Positions 33,058-43,867 of a DNA stretch of 47,764 nucleotides are shown here, one piece after another (position 1 is the first letter of the stretch; every line of letters begins with the position of its first letter). The stretch is taken from assembly GCA_001598975.1 (NCBI GenBank), contig BBXU01002092.1, positions 1 through 47,764 of the forward strand, given 5' to 3'. The notes beneath the pieces were generated by a model. The model was not told where the DNA came from and did not search any database. It was given only the letters and a program-made list of their open reading frames with translations. The position numbers were made by a program, and so were the translations under genes. The stretch comes from Parachlorella kessleri (lineage: Eukaryota; Chlorophyta; Trebouxiophyceae; Chlorellales; Chlorellaceae).

Positions 33058-33267
33058 GGCAATCAGGGAAGCGCAGTCCTAGCACCCACTGCCCTTAGGG
33101 TGCAGTGGAGCATAGGCATGGTCGAGCGAAGAAAGCAATACTGCTTGGGAGGATCTCCATTGACCACTGCATTCGCTAACTGTTCTTACTGTCCACGGGT
33201 CGTTGGCGGTTCCCCTCTCTCCGGTCCACAATGTTGTTACATCTATATTTAAGTTACTATATCTAAC

Positions 33268-33272
33268 TTACA
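33268..33272 (-). terminator. Candidate polyadenylation signal (TGTAA) of the transmembrane kinase gene
   Basis: TGTAA on the minus strand about 490 bp after the kinase stop codon at 33759-33761. It lies upstream of the plus-strand signal at 33446, so transcripts of the convergent pair would overlap. Confidence 0.45.
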
Positions 33273-33445
33273 AAGTCTAGTCGTACCTACATGGATTCTT
33301 GCATACCGGGTGCCGTGCAGTATGAGCATAGCCATTTCCTCTGCACGCGAAGTGCTTGGAAGACATAAGGCATTGAAAGCTAAAGCTCGAGGGAAGCAGA
33401 GTGCTGAGGGCAGAGCAAGGGCAAGAGAAGGGGGGAGGGGAGTAC

Positions 33446-33450
33446 TGTAA
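33446..33450 (+). terminator. Candidate polyadenylation signal (TGTAA) of the two-MAPR-domain gene
   Basis: First TGTAA on the plus strand after the stop codon at 33055-33057, about 390 bp downstream. The 33058-33758 gap between the two stops contains no other supported gene. Confidence 0.45.
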
Positions 33451-33758
33451 AAGAAAGACAGCAGCAACCAGCCAACTTGAGAGCACACAGAGCTAAAAAG
33501 TCTTGAGAGACAAAGACGCCCAAGAGGCCGCCAGGCCGCCGGGTGGAAAAGGCATTTGTGAAGTGATGTCATCAGAGGGTTGTTCCGTGCCACAAGTGCG
33601 CAATCACAAAGCAGCAGTTCAATGGCAGTAACCGTCGCTGCACACTCATGCGGCTGCCTTCCCATTGCCTATAAAAGCCTGCTGAGGCAAGCCAGCGGTT
33701 CATTACTCACAACCCATTTCACAGCTGCCGCTCTAACCTGGCACCTACCATGGGAGAA

Positions 33759-36700
33759 TCACAGAAGTGCACGTGCAAGACCGGGATCCGCAGCTCGACT
33801 TCTGCTGCGAACCAGGACGTCGGGGCTTGGAGGCCTAGAATTGGCGGCACTGGTGTGCCCCGACCCTGCAATCATACTCCAGTTTCCAGTATACACTGCA
33901 GTTCAGGCTACACTTGCACCCTCCCTTGGTGCTCAGCTCCAACTCAGAAGAAGATGGAGCCAATTCTATTTTGTCCGGGGTTGAAGGTGCTGGGCAGGCA
34001 CGTAACAAGGTAAGCAATGCAGTGTTAAGTGAAGCCGCCCCTAGCACAGCAGTGGTGATCAGCTGTGATGCATCACAGGACACCCCCCCTTGCCCCCCCC
34101 CCATCCTCTGCGCCCAGAACGCATGCCTTTGCCTTACCTGACATGGACACCTTGCTGTTGTGGCGGTGGGTCAGGTTACGGAAGTCTACTTCTACCTGTA
34201 CCAGCTCCCCAACAATCTCCTTGAAGCAGGGCCGCTTGCTGCAACGCAAATCAAGCGACTAGTTGGCTTCAATAGTAAGCAGCACAGTGTTGAATCGACC
34301 ATAACCATGAGTGGACAGTGAGCTTCTGCAAACGCTCGCTATAACAAGCTTTTGACCAGAGCTGACCTATCTGGACGCCCCGTGTGCGGGTCAGTAAGCA
34401 ATGCCAGGTAGCAGGATCAAATGTGCGCGGTCAAAATGGCTCCATTTCGCATGCAACTCGAGCAGCAACAACACACATCAGCAGCAGCACACCAGCCTTA
34501 GTTGACAAGCCTCGCTACTGCCACTGCTGCCCACAAGCCAGCAGGCACACAAGGAGGTGCAATTCCCTGACTGCTTGGCTTGCAGCCAGCACCTTCCCAT
34601 CTGACCTGGGGTCCTGGTGCCAGCAGCGCTCCGCCAGGCGGCGGTAGGGCAGGGGGCAGGCATCGTCAAACTCCGGGCGCAGAGAGCCGTCACTCACGCC
34701 CACACAGATCTGGCCGTCCAGAAGCCCCTCGTACAGCTCCTTGCAGTAGAACATCTCCCACACTGCAGTGACAACCGGAGGCTAACGGGCTCTTGAGATG
34801 GTCACAGGCGTATGGCAGGCTGAGATCCATAACTGCCAGGCCCCGCATGCAGGATTGCCAGGCTAGCCTTGCTTGACACCGATGCAACCTGATCATCTGC
34901 CCTCAGCGGAAAGCCCGCCTGGCGCACAATAGCTGGCCATAGCCAGGAGCCATTGTGTATGTAAGTGCACTGGCAATTCCCATCCTCATCCTGGCAGAGA
35001 GCAGCAAGGAAGTCGTTCCAAGCTTAACCCCACACACTTGTTCCGATACAGCACTGCAGGCTCCTCAATGTTACTCACTCATAATGCCGAAGGCGTACAC
35101 ATCTGACGGCTTCTTGGCCATGTTGGTTGCAAAGGTTTCTGGGGCTGTGTAGGCGATCGTGCCTAGGGCATTGCCCAGAGAAATGTGGGTCTCTCCCAAG
35201 TTGATGGGCCGGCTCAACCCAAAGTCAGACACCTGAATACAGTGGTAGCCAGCAGCCACTCAGGCAGCTTCTCCGTATATGGTATATACCATCGGAGTCA
35301 GGGGGCAATGCCGCTTGAGATGGAAATGTACAGTCATAGGGGGGAAAGCAGCAAGCACTGACACTACATCTTTATTTTCCTCCCATCTTTGCAGAACCGC
35401 AGTGCTACTACCATCAAGCTATGTAGAATACAGAAGAGCCCATGCCAATTGGCACTTCCTTCGGTGTCCATGTGATCCCTTGACAATGATTTCCCTCACC
35501 TTGGCAATGTAGCCCCGTCGGTCCACCTTGTGTGTCTTGAGAAGAACATTCCCAGGCTTAAGGTCCCCATGGACGATGTCAAAGTCATGGATATACTCCA
35601 TGCCCTTGGCTATCTCTTGAGCGGTGCGCAGCAGGGCCCGCTGCACAGCACATTGCATTCCATAGCCATCATATCTCACTCCTTTGCGCTTCAATAGCTT
35701 CTGCCGGCCAGGCGTGCATACTAGCAGTGGTGCTACGCTTGGAGCATCCACGAAAGTTCGCAACTGTGAATGCAGGTGAGCTTGCAGATGAGGGAATCGG
35801 ATGCTGGGCAGAGCTCAAGGCCAGGGACAGTACACTCACATATGTGGTCTGGAAGGTCCACTTTCCGTGCGGCACAAATGCGCGCCGCTTGAGCGCCTTA
35901 CGCAGCGCGCCCAGGTCGCAGAACTCCATGACCACGACCATGAGGGCCTCATTTGTGCCCAGCTGCAAACCCTCCAGCTCGAACACGCTCTTTACGCCAC
36001 CTGCAGCTTTGAAGTTGTGAGGGCATAGTTCTGCGTGGCGATTACAGCAATGTCATCAAATGTGCCAAACTTTAAGAACAATAACCCCATGGCAGCTGTT
36101 TTGCATATCACCATAACGCGGCTTAGGTGGTCATTGCAACCTTACGTACAACGAGTGTACCATAACACATCAGGCACTTCTCTTCCCTCAGGCTGCCAGG
36201 AAGAGACTGCAGCTGGAGTGCGTAGGTAGCTTCGCAGCGAATAAAATCCCATCTCCCCAACCCCCAGACACTTCATGCGAACACTAGAACTCGAAGAGCA
36301 TACAAGGCTCGTAGGCCCCACACACTCACAGCGGTTGCGTACAGGAGACCCAAAGCCTTCTTCAGAGTTGAACGAGTCAGCACGACTGTCGGGAGTCAGC
36401 TCATCCTCAATCACTTCCTCCACCCTCCAGCCCTTCCTCAGCACCCGACTGTTCTCCCGGCTGGCCACCTGTGCAAAGTTTAGTAACTGAGGTTTGAAAA
36501 GCCTTGGTGAAGCGCATGCACTCCTGCCAGAGGGGTGCCATCCCCCCTCCCCTGCACACACAACAGTACTGAGGTACCAGTGCAGTATCAGCTACTCTCC
36601 CGCCAGGTTCCCAAATGGCTGTAAGGCTTCTGCCAGGAAGGAAGTGTGATGCAGGTAATGACAGTGAGGGAGAGCACCCTCACCTGCAACTCCGCTGGGT

Positions 36701-39700
36701 AGGTGGGGCTGCTTCGCCGGTCAAGGGGTTGGCTCCCCCGAGGGCTGACCAACCTAGCAGGAGCACCCTCGTCCACTGCAAGTCCAAGGCCGCCGCGCAG
36801 CACCATCCCCCGCCCAAGGGGTGGCGACCCAGGCGGTAGCGCGGAGAGGCTGGAGCGCCCGGTGTCTGGTTGAGAATCCGCAAGAGAGGCTGGGGGCCTG
36901 GGGCCCAAGCGGCTCAGGATGCGGGGGGCCGTGGCCAGCACACTTGGCGTGGCGCTGCGCTGGATGCCTGCCCGGCTAACAGCACTTGGCTCCTCCCTGA
37001 AAGCGCCAGCCAGACCACAGCCGCTGGGTACGGGCCCCGCCCTTGATGGTGCTGTCGGACTGGTGATGCCCCGTGTTCCTGTGGCTAGATGTGGGCCTAC
37101 AACGGGGGTTGGCCTCAGGCTGCTACCCTCATCACTGCTGGGAACAGTGGCGGCGTCTTCCCTTATGCTGCTGGCCCCGCTACTGCTGGGTGCACCATCT
37201 GCTGCCGCTGCTGTTGGACTGGCGGGTCTGGGCCCTGCTGGCTCCTCCCAGCAGCTGCCGCTGCTGCATGGCTGCTCGCCAGCAATGACAGTACCCAGTG
37301 TGGCACTCGGATGGACTGGCTGTAGACAGGGATTTGTTGCAGCATCCTGGACTCTGGGCTGTGTGACACAATAAAGTGTTTCTGTGCCACTGCTGGCCTT
37401 TGCAGATAATGCCGCTCGTACATCACTGACAGTGCTGCTTGGTTGCAGCGCAAAGGTCGCTTCTGCTTCGGGCAAGCTGGCACTGTGTTGCTGAACACTG
37501 CAATCCACCACAGCGCCAGCATTGCAAAGCGTGCTGCATGGTCCTACCAACCCAGCTGGCTCTCCATGCTCCGCAAGAGGGTATGCCTCTGCTGCTTCAC
37601 AGCCACCAAGACCTGTCTCCATGCTTGCAGAACAGGGATCCAAATGCTGGCTGGGGTGGGCGTCAGACACTGACGAGCAGTCCTCACTCGTCCCCACGGC
37701 CTGCTCTCGTGCTTCGCTGTTACTGCTGCCGCCAAGCAGTCCTACTTCCCCAGTAACAGCCATGCTAAGCCCCTCCGCTGCTTCCCCACCGTCCGCTGCG
37801 GCCAGGCAGCTGGAAGTAGCCCGCGACAGCCGGCTGCGCTTGAAAGGGTTGAAGTGCTCCGCTCGCTCTGCTGCTGCAGCGGAAGGCGAGCCGCTAGGTG
37901 AGCTGCTGGGTGACGGCTGCCTGGAGGGCCAACCAGAGTTGGAAGCTGACTGGTTGGCCTCTGCTGCACTGCTGCCGCCGATCAAGAAATCTCGATTGAC
38001 ATCTGCAGTACAGTGAGCCATGTTGCAAATGCTGCATTTGTGAGGTCTGTACATCCCGATAGTGGGTTTTTGCAGGGTGTTTGAGCACACTAAAGCGATA
38101 TATTAAGAGCCCTCTTCACTTCTGCCAAGCCTTCCATGGAAAAGGAGCGAAGGCAACTAATCCAGAAGTGGAAGAGTACCTACCGGCATTACAAGGGCTT
38201 AGTACAACCATGTGGAGGCCTCCCAAGGCAGAGCAAAAATGGCATTATAAGCGATTGATAAAGCAGCATTGCTCCCAGTAGGATACTGCATACCTGAAAA
38301 CGAGGAGCTCTGGGTAGGGTGGGGCGAGCGTGACAGCCTAAGGCTGGCAGTGCGACTAAGGTAGAAACCGCTGACCAGCTGATGAAACTGGGAGACCAGC
38401 GCATCCTCTAAACTGCTAGCAGCGGTCTGTAGCGACGGCAAGGCCGAGGGCGTCTCCGCATCGTCGTGCACATCACCATGCACTTGTTGACTTGGCACTG
38501 CCCCGGTTGCCGCCACTGCGTCATGCTGGTCTGCAGGCTGGATCCCAGTGTCTGCTGATGGAAGGCTGGCTGGCGGGGCTGCCGGCCGCACAGCCGCAAT
38601 GCCGGGGCTGGTATTGCTGTCTGTCAGGGGCAGGGTGTGCTGCTGCTCATGGGATTTGGTGGACCCTGACTCTGTAGACCATTTGCTGCTAATCCGCACA
38701 GGCTGCAACTGCACAGCGGGAATCTCGTCTACCTCAGCTGGTGGTGATCCTAAATTTGCCAAATCCTGTGGCGATGCCACAACTGCTGCTGGTATTGCTG
38801 CATCTGCTGCAATTGCAACTGGCCAAGAGGAGGGCTGGCTGTCTGGTACGTCAAAGAAAGGGGAGGGTGGGAGAGAGCAAACTGTCCCAGGGCTGGTGGC
38901 TGCAGGCGTTAAGAAGTCTGAAGCTTTCGTAAACAATCCTGCAAATACCCATGAACATTGCAAATGTGAATTCATCAGCGGCTTATATCAAAGAGGTGAA
39001 GCTCCTGTGCCAGCCAAGGTGAGCATTCTATACGTCAAAATCAAGAAATACCAGCACGGCCTCGCACCTGGTTGCTGGGGCAGCTCTCGCATGGCCAGGA
39101 ACGTCGTGTCCAAAGAGCGCCGTGCCAGACCAGCTGCAGCCGCCGCCTCCTGCTGCAACTGCTGTTTCTCAGGCTCGGTTAAGACCGTCCATGAGTAGCA
39201 CTGAACCTGCACCCAGCATCATGGACGCAGATCAGCTGACCGATGCTCACTTTACATTGCAGCCTGAGTGTAACATTCGGATATGGGAAAACAATTTCCA
39301 GGCAATTTGTCTTACTTTGCTGCAGGCTGCATCTTGACATGATGCGAGATGCCATCCAGGTACTTACCACGTTAGGGTGTGACATCTTCTTGGACAGCAC
39401 CACTTCCCTGATAGCCCTGCCCAATGAGTCGTGGTCATCGGTCCGGCACACGATATACTTAACAGCAACTGGGGCCTGGCGCCAGCTGGCTTTGTAGACC
39501 GCTCTGCAGCGGGCACACGTAGCAGGGTATAAAGCTGGGCTGCAAAAATGCTGATGTAACCGGCCGAACTCACTCATAGAGCACTTTCTCCCTGGACTGC
39601 ACAGTAGCCCCATCGTTCACAACTTCCAGCTGCTGTAATAACACAAGCCAGCTAGCCGAGCTTCCTCACCCATAGCCACCCTTGCCAATGCAGTCCTGCA

Positions 39701-40637
39701 GATCAATCTCGTCCATGTGCACCTCGCCAGCAGGCATGTTTGGTTTGGGGCTTAGCAGCTGGCCTGGCCCAGCCTGCATGGCAGCAGCAGGAGCGGCGGC
39801 GGCACATTCGCAACTTCCTCCTTACACTAACCAAAGATTATTCTTGCACTACCCTGCTTGCAGGCCTCTCTCCAACACCTCAATCTGTCGTTCACCGTGC
39901 AGCTCGCTATCCGGAACAACAATTGCTGCACAAGCTTGCGAGGAGTCCCAGGCACAAACCTGTGGTGAAGGCAGGACTGGCACGTCCGACATCAGGCGCA
40001 TGATAGCAGAGCGAGTGTCCAACTCGTCCATGACCTGGCTGAGCACAGACGTGCCGGCGCGCATAAGACGCCCAAGCTCCAGTGAGCCACCACGCTTGTG
40101 ACACGCCAGCGGGCTGCCGGTCGGGCTGGCCAGCAGGCTGTCAGGGCCCAGCTGCTCCGGCACTGAAATGGTCGGGCGGCTCCTAGGCACTGGCTGCAGC
40201 GGCCGCATGGGTGAGGACCGCGTCGAGGCAGATGGTGTGAAGCTGATGCTGCTGAGCCCCCGAGCGCTGCTGAGCGGCAGGTCCACCGACGTCGCTGCCG
40301 CCTCAGGCAGGGAGGCTGGTGGAGAAGCAGTGGATGCCATCACGTGTACTGACACCAGTGGGACAGCTGCTCCCTGCTGGGCCTTGCCCTCCACGTTTTG
40401 TACTGTGAGGCCCGCTCCAGCACGAAGTGGCCGGAGACCCAGCTGTGCAGCCCAGCGTGGTAGCAGCATACGAGCCAGGCCAAGCCCCAGCGCTAGGCCC
40501 AAGCCAAGCAAGAGGATGGGAAGCACAATAACCAACACAAGGAGAGCGGACATCGTCTGCAGCCGCTGCACCTCAGGCGCACCGGGTGCGGCAGTTGGCT
40601 CCAAGAAGCGGCGCGGTGGAGGATCCCCCGAGATCAC
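33759..40637 (-). CDS. Membrane-spanning TKL protein kinase with a giant insert in the catalytic domain; 5' end unresolved
   Basis: Exons: ~40637-39879, 39773-39670, 39503-39368, 39206-39068, 38938-38294, 38002-36684, 36468-36330, 36000-35840, 35640-35500, 35232-35079, 34762-34606, 34238-34138, 33865-33759; at least ~1350 residues. The first exon encodes a transmembrane helix (MSALLVLVIVLPILLLGLGL) and a Ser/Pro-rich juxtamembrane part. Kinase parts: DLQDCIGKGGYGAVYKASWR, APVAVKYIVC (ATP lysine), AIREVVLSKKMSHPNV, VQCYSWTVLTEPE; then about 750 mostly Ser/Ala/Pro-rich residues; then NEALMVVVMEFCDLGALRKA, HGDLKPGNVLL, VSDFGLSRPI, GTIAYTAPETF and DPSKRPCFKEIVGELVQVEV. The Arg before the catalytic Asp is Gly (HGD), so it is a non-RD kinase, as in many algal TKLs. 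The first exon has no ATG before its acceptor-like AG, so an extracellular part may be encoded upstream; alternatively translation starts at the Met beginning the helix. The 107-nt last exon is inferred from phase. Confidence 0.8.
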
Positions 40638-40639
40638 TC

Positions 40640-41463
40640 CTTATAGGGTTCCTTACAAGCATCAGCGCAGAGGAGCAATCTGACAGGTACCCAGCTAACT
40701 TCCTAACGTCGGCAGGTCCTGCAGATTCCCAGGTGATGGGTGCAGCCCCAATCCAGCTGCAAACACAAATTGATACCAGTCTGTCTGGGTCTGTAGGGCT
40801 TTTGCCAAGTAGTCAGTTGCAGTCTCAGCAGGGGCAGCATAAGACGCCCCATGGAGCCATCCATGCCTGCCAGTCACATTGCCGGACGCCCCCGGAGCTT
40901 TTGAGGGAATGTTCTTATGCAAATTAACCTTTGTAGACCCCGACTGTGGGTAGCGTCCATAGGGCGACGCTTGGCTTACCTCCTTGCAGTGCGTCGTTCA
41001 GCCTCTTGTCATGCAGCACAGTTCAATTACACAACACAGGCAATAGCTGTAACCCAAAACTCTCTTGCTGGTACCTTGGGTTACCTCTGTCTTAAGGGAA
41101 CAGGACAGGCGCAGCAGTTGCTAGGGTGGTCGGGCCTTATACTGAAACGCATCAATAGAAAGTGACAACACAGTGTGGAGCAGGATCCTGCCCCCTTCAG
41201 CTTGTTGCTTTCGCCGCGCTCCCAGGCATGCCCGTGCTTTCTCGCTGCTTGTTGCCCATGCGACCCTGGCATCAAACAGCAGCGATATGTAGGTGTACCG
41301 CTGGCAGCAGTGGGCCCAGTGAGTCCGGACCAGCTCCCTGGGAGCTAGGGACTTACTACTCATAGAAGTGGCAGAGGCAAACAGGTCAGGGCTCCCACGG
41401 CACCAAGATAAGTTGCTGAGGAGTGTTCTAGGCACCCACTGGCAACACGAGCATATCTTGCAG
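40640..41463. other. Divergent region between the transmembrane kinase and the mTERF-like gene
   Basis: Both flanking genes have unresolved 5' ends, so missing first exons and promoters are expected here. Candidates, neither firm: a minus-strand donor near 40975 (phase-compatible with the kinase exon at 40637), and a plus-strand Met at 41227 starting a basic leader (MPVLSRCLLPMRPWHQTAAI). Confidence 0.35.
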
Positions 41464-43115
41464 CCCACCCGCAGGACTCTGGCCCCATATGCAGACGCAC
41501 TAGGCAACGTCCTCGGTAGTCCAGATGCAATAGCCGCAGCACCTGGTTGGACGCCAGGCAGGCAGCTGCAGCTCGCGGCCGAGGTGCTGGCACTTGAGCT
41601 GCAGCAGGAGGCAGGCGAGCTGCTAGAGAAGGCGAGGACTAGCATTGGCTGTGCCATGACATTTTTATGTGTTGACGCTTCGCCATGTGATTTTTTTTTA
41701 CCTGGCTCGCAGTGGGTGCCACGGAGGCAGTTGTGGGTTTTGTGCTCTTCAAACGGCCCAGAAACTTGTGAAGCAAACCTCACACAACTTATGATGGACC
41801 TTGGTGTGTGATGCCCTCGCGTGTTTGCACTCTGCAGGTCAGTAGGCTGCAGGCGTTGCTGCCAGGCATGGAGTCAGCCCTGCGGCGGCTGAAACCTGCG
41901 GACCTTGTCCGCATGGCTGCGCACATAGAACGGGTAGGTGTATACGGGTAGGTGTGTGTGTGTGCACGGACCATCATGCTGCTTATTTGGATGCAGCCTG
42001 TTTGTGAGCTGAAGCTGAGGGAGGCGAGGGGCTGCATAAGGCATGGTGTGTGGACCCTGGTGTCGCATGGTGGGGGTAGCACTTGATGAAATCGAAATGC
42101 AGTACCTAGTAACATGGAAAAGCGTATGCGGTGAATACTGGACTTGCTCGACCTCTTTTGGATCATGCCGCGCAAGCAAGAAAAACCCTTGCGCCCCCGC
42201 GCTGCAGGTAACCCAGCAGCTCATCGCTCTGCGAGAGCGCTTCCCAGCAGCGGATGTGGCTGCCATGGTTGCTGCCCACCCACCCCTCCTGTGCATGACG
42301 CCGGACCAGTTGGATGCTGCGGCATCTGTGGTACGACAGGCATTCCCTGATGCCACCGAGGTGGGCTGCTCCCCTGTTGTTGTTGAGGACATGAGGTGGC
42401 TGTGCCGCAGCAATCAAAAGAGCAGTGGAGTGGTGGTTGCCACGCCTATGCTTGAACACACAGCACTGGCACACGAGCGCACCTTCGCCTGGGGACTCCT
42501 GGCGTGGTGAACCTACCGCTTCTCTCGGTCGGTTTGTGTGCCCAGCTCACCGCTGCTGGTTGCCCCCCGCCGCACCGCTACTGGCCTCGCCCTGTCGCAT
42601 GCAGAGCATCCCTAGCGTGCCGTGCCGTGCAGGCTGACCTGGAGGCGATGCTGTCGACTAATGCTACCCTGCTGGACGGCGGGTCCAGCCTGCAGCAGTG
42701 CCTGGCGGGCCTGGGCACCCTGCTGCCACGTCAGCAGATCATGCGCAGCCTGCAGCGCGACCCCGCCTTCCTCTACCAGGTGGGCTACAGCTGCTGGCCC
42801 TTGCAACTGCTGCATAGCGCGCATCACCTACCTGGGCTGGAACTGCTGTGTCTGCAACTGCTGCATAGTGTTCGACCTGCACCTTGCCAAGGCCTGGCAG
42901 TTGTTTCTTTCCTGGCTCGCTTGGCTGCCTTTTAGCACCTGCCCCACTCGTGCTTGCCTTCGCTACCCGCTGCCATTCCAGCCCCAGAATAACACAAGCC
43001 CTGGCTGCAAAAGATAGCACCCCTCTCCCTCCCTGTGCAGTTCCAGCCACTGGAGAGCTTGTCCCGCGGGGAGCGGGACGCCCAGTACCTGGCAGACTTG
43101 TGGCAGCCTCGGTAG
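41464..43115 (+). CDS. mTERF-like helical-repeat protein, probably organellar; start not resolved
   Basis: Firm exons: 41838-41933, 42208-42360, 42633-42779 and 43041-43115 (TAG). They join in phase 0 and end in ERDAQYLADLWQPR. A further 5' exon, 41464-41670, is likely but its donor (TGT|GTTGAC) is weak. The protein shows repeats of about 35 residues with paired helices: ERFPAADVAAMVAAHPPLL, AFPDATEADLEAMLSTNATL and LGTLLPRQQIMRSLQRDP. A helix followed by P-x-L/F-L and a second helix is the mTERF pattern; such proteins bind nucleic acid in mitochondria and chloroplasts. Match to the family is by eye and moderate; another alpha-solenoid such as OPR is the alternative. The true start may lie at 41227 or further upstream, where a basic leader would serve as a targeting peptide. 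At least 220 residues are visible. Confidence 0.6.
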
Positions 43116-43387
43116 TTGCAGCACACCACGTGCTACGAGGGTGGCCTCCTGCTTGGCAGCTGCCTTGGGGGCTGCTGGTGGGCCCAGGAGCGGGCGTGGG
43201 TGGCCATAGAAGACTGGGTCCAGCTTGTCTGCCGTGCAGAGAGGCGGGCCCTTCTTTATTTATGGTGGCAGGTAATGCGATCAGAAAGGAGGTACGGGTA
43301 TACTGGGCTGACAGGGGTCTATGCAGTTACTTCTTTACCAGAGGTGAGGCAGCAAGGCTAGAGGTGATGCATGCACTTGCTGCCATC

Positions 43388-43392
43388 TGTAA
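43388..43392 (+). terminator. Candidate polyadenylation signal (TGTAA) of the mTERF-like gene
   Basis: About 275 bp after the stop codon at 43113-43115. A second plus-strand TGTAA occurs near 43794. Confidence 0.45.
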
Positions 43393-43553
43393 TGTACGAC
43401 TGCACCGCTGCCTTCACCTACCTTCCCTTGAGATTGAACATGCAGAACTGCTTTGAGGGGCCTATCAGCCCTTCTCTTAGCATGAGTGATGTGTGGAATC
43501 GCTGCTAGCACTGGAGTCTGCACGTGTTTGCAAGGCCTTGGCTCTACTGTGTC

Positions 43554-43558
43554 TTACA
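43554..43558 (-). terminator. Candidate polyadenylation signal (TGTAA) of the DIS3-like gene
   Basis: TGTAA on the minus strand about 310 bp after the stop codon at 43868-43870. Confidence 0.5.
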
Positions 43559-43867
43559 CTTTTTAAATTGTTTACCCAGCCACAGGCTGTGCTTACCCTT
43601 ACCCATTTTGCCCCTCCCTGCTATTGACCGTAAACCGGTGCAAAGAAAACCTTGGCATGACGCCCTGCTCTACTCATACCCTCCGTTCCATAGTCTGTAT
43701 GCTATGACATGTAAGAAAGGTACTTTCAAAGCCTTCCTGGAGCATGTAGCCTCCGCCCTTGGCTTGCCCTAAGGAGGGCATGGCACGCCAGTGTAATACA
43801 CCAGCGCAAGCGCTTGGGTGACAACCACCTGCCAAACAAGTGTGATAGACGTGACCATTCAACACCT

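Larger units (their letters stand above)
43116..43867. other. Convergent 3' region between the mTERF-like and DIS3-like genes
   Basis: No supported gene. It holds a diverged copy of the dispersed repeat (43264-43318), plus-strand TGTAA signals at 43388-43392 and near 43794, and a minus-strand TGTAA at 43554-43558. Confidence 0.5.

Noticed and set aside
41121..41783. 220-codon minus-strand open frame over the mTERF-like 5' exon
   Set aside because: It is the reverse shadow of the plus-strand helical coding sequence; the Ser/Cys/Ala-rich composition is typical of such shadows.
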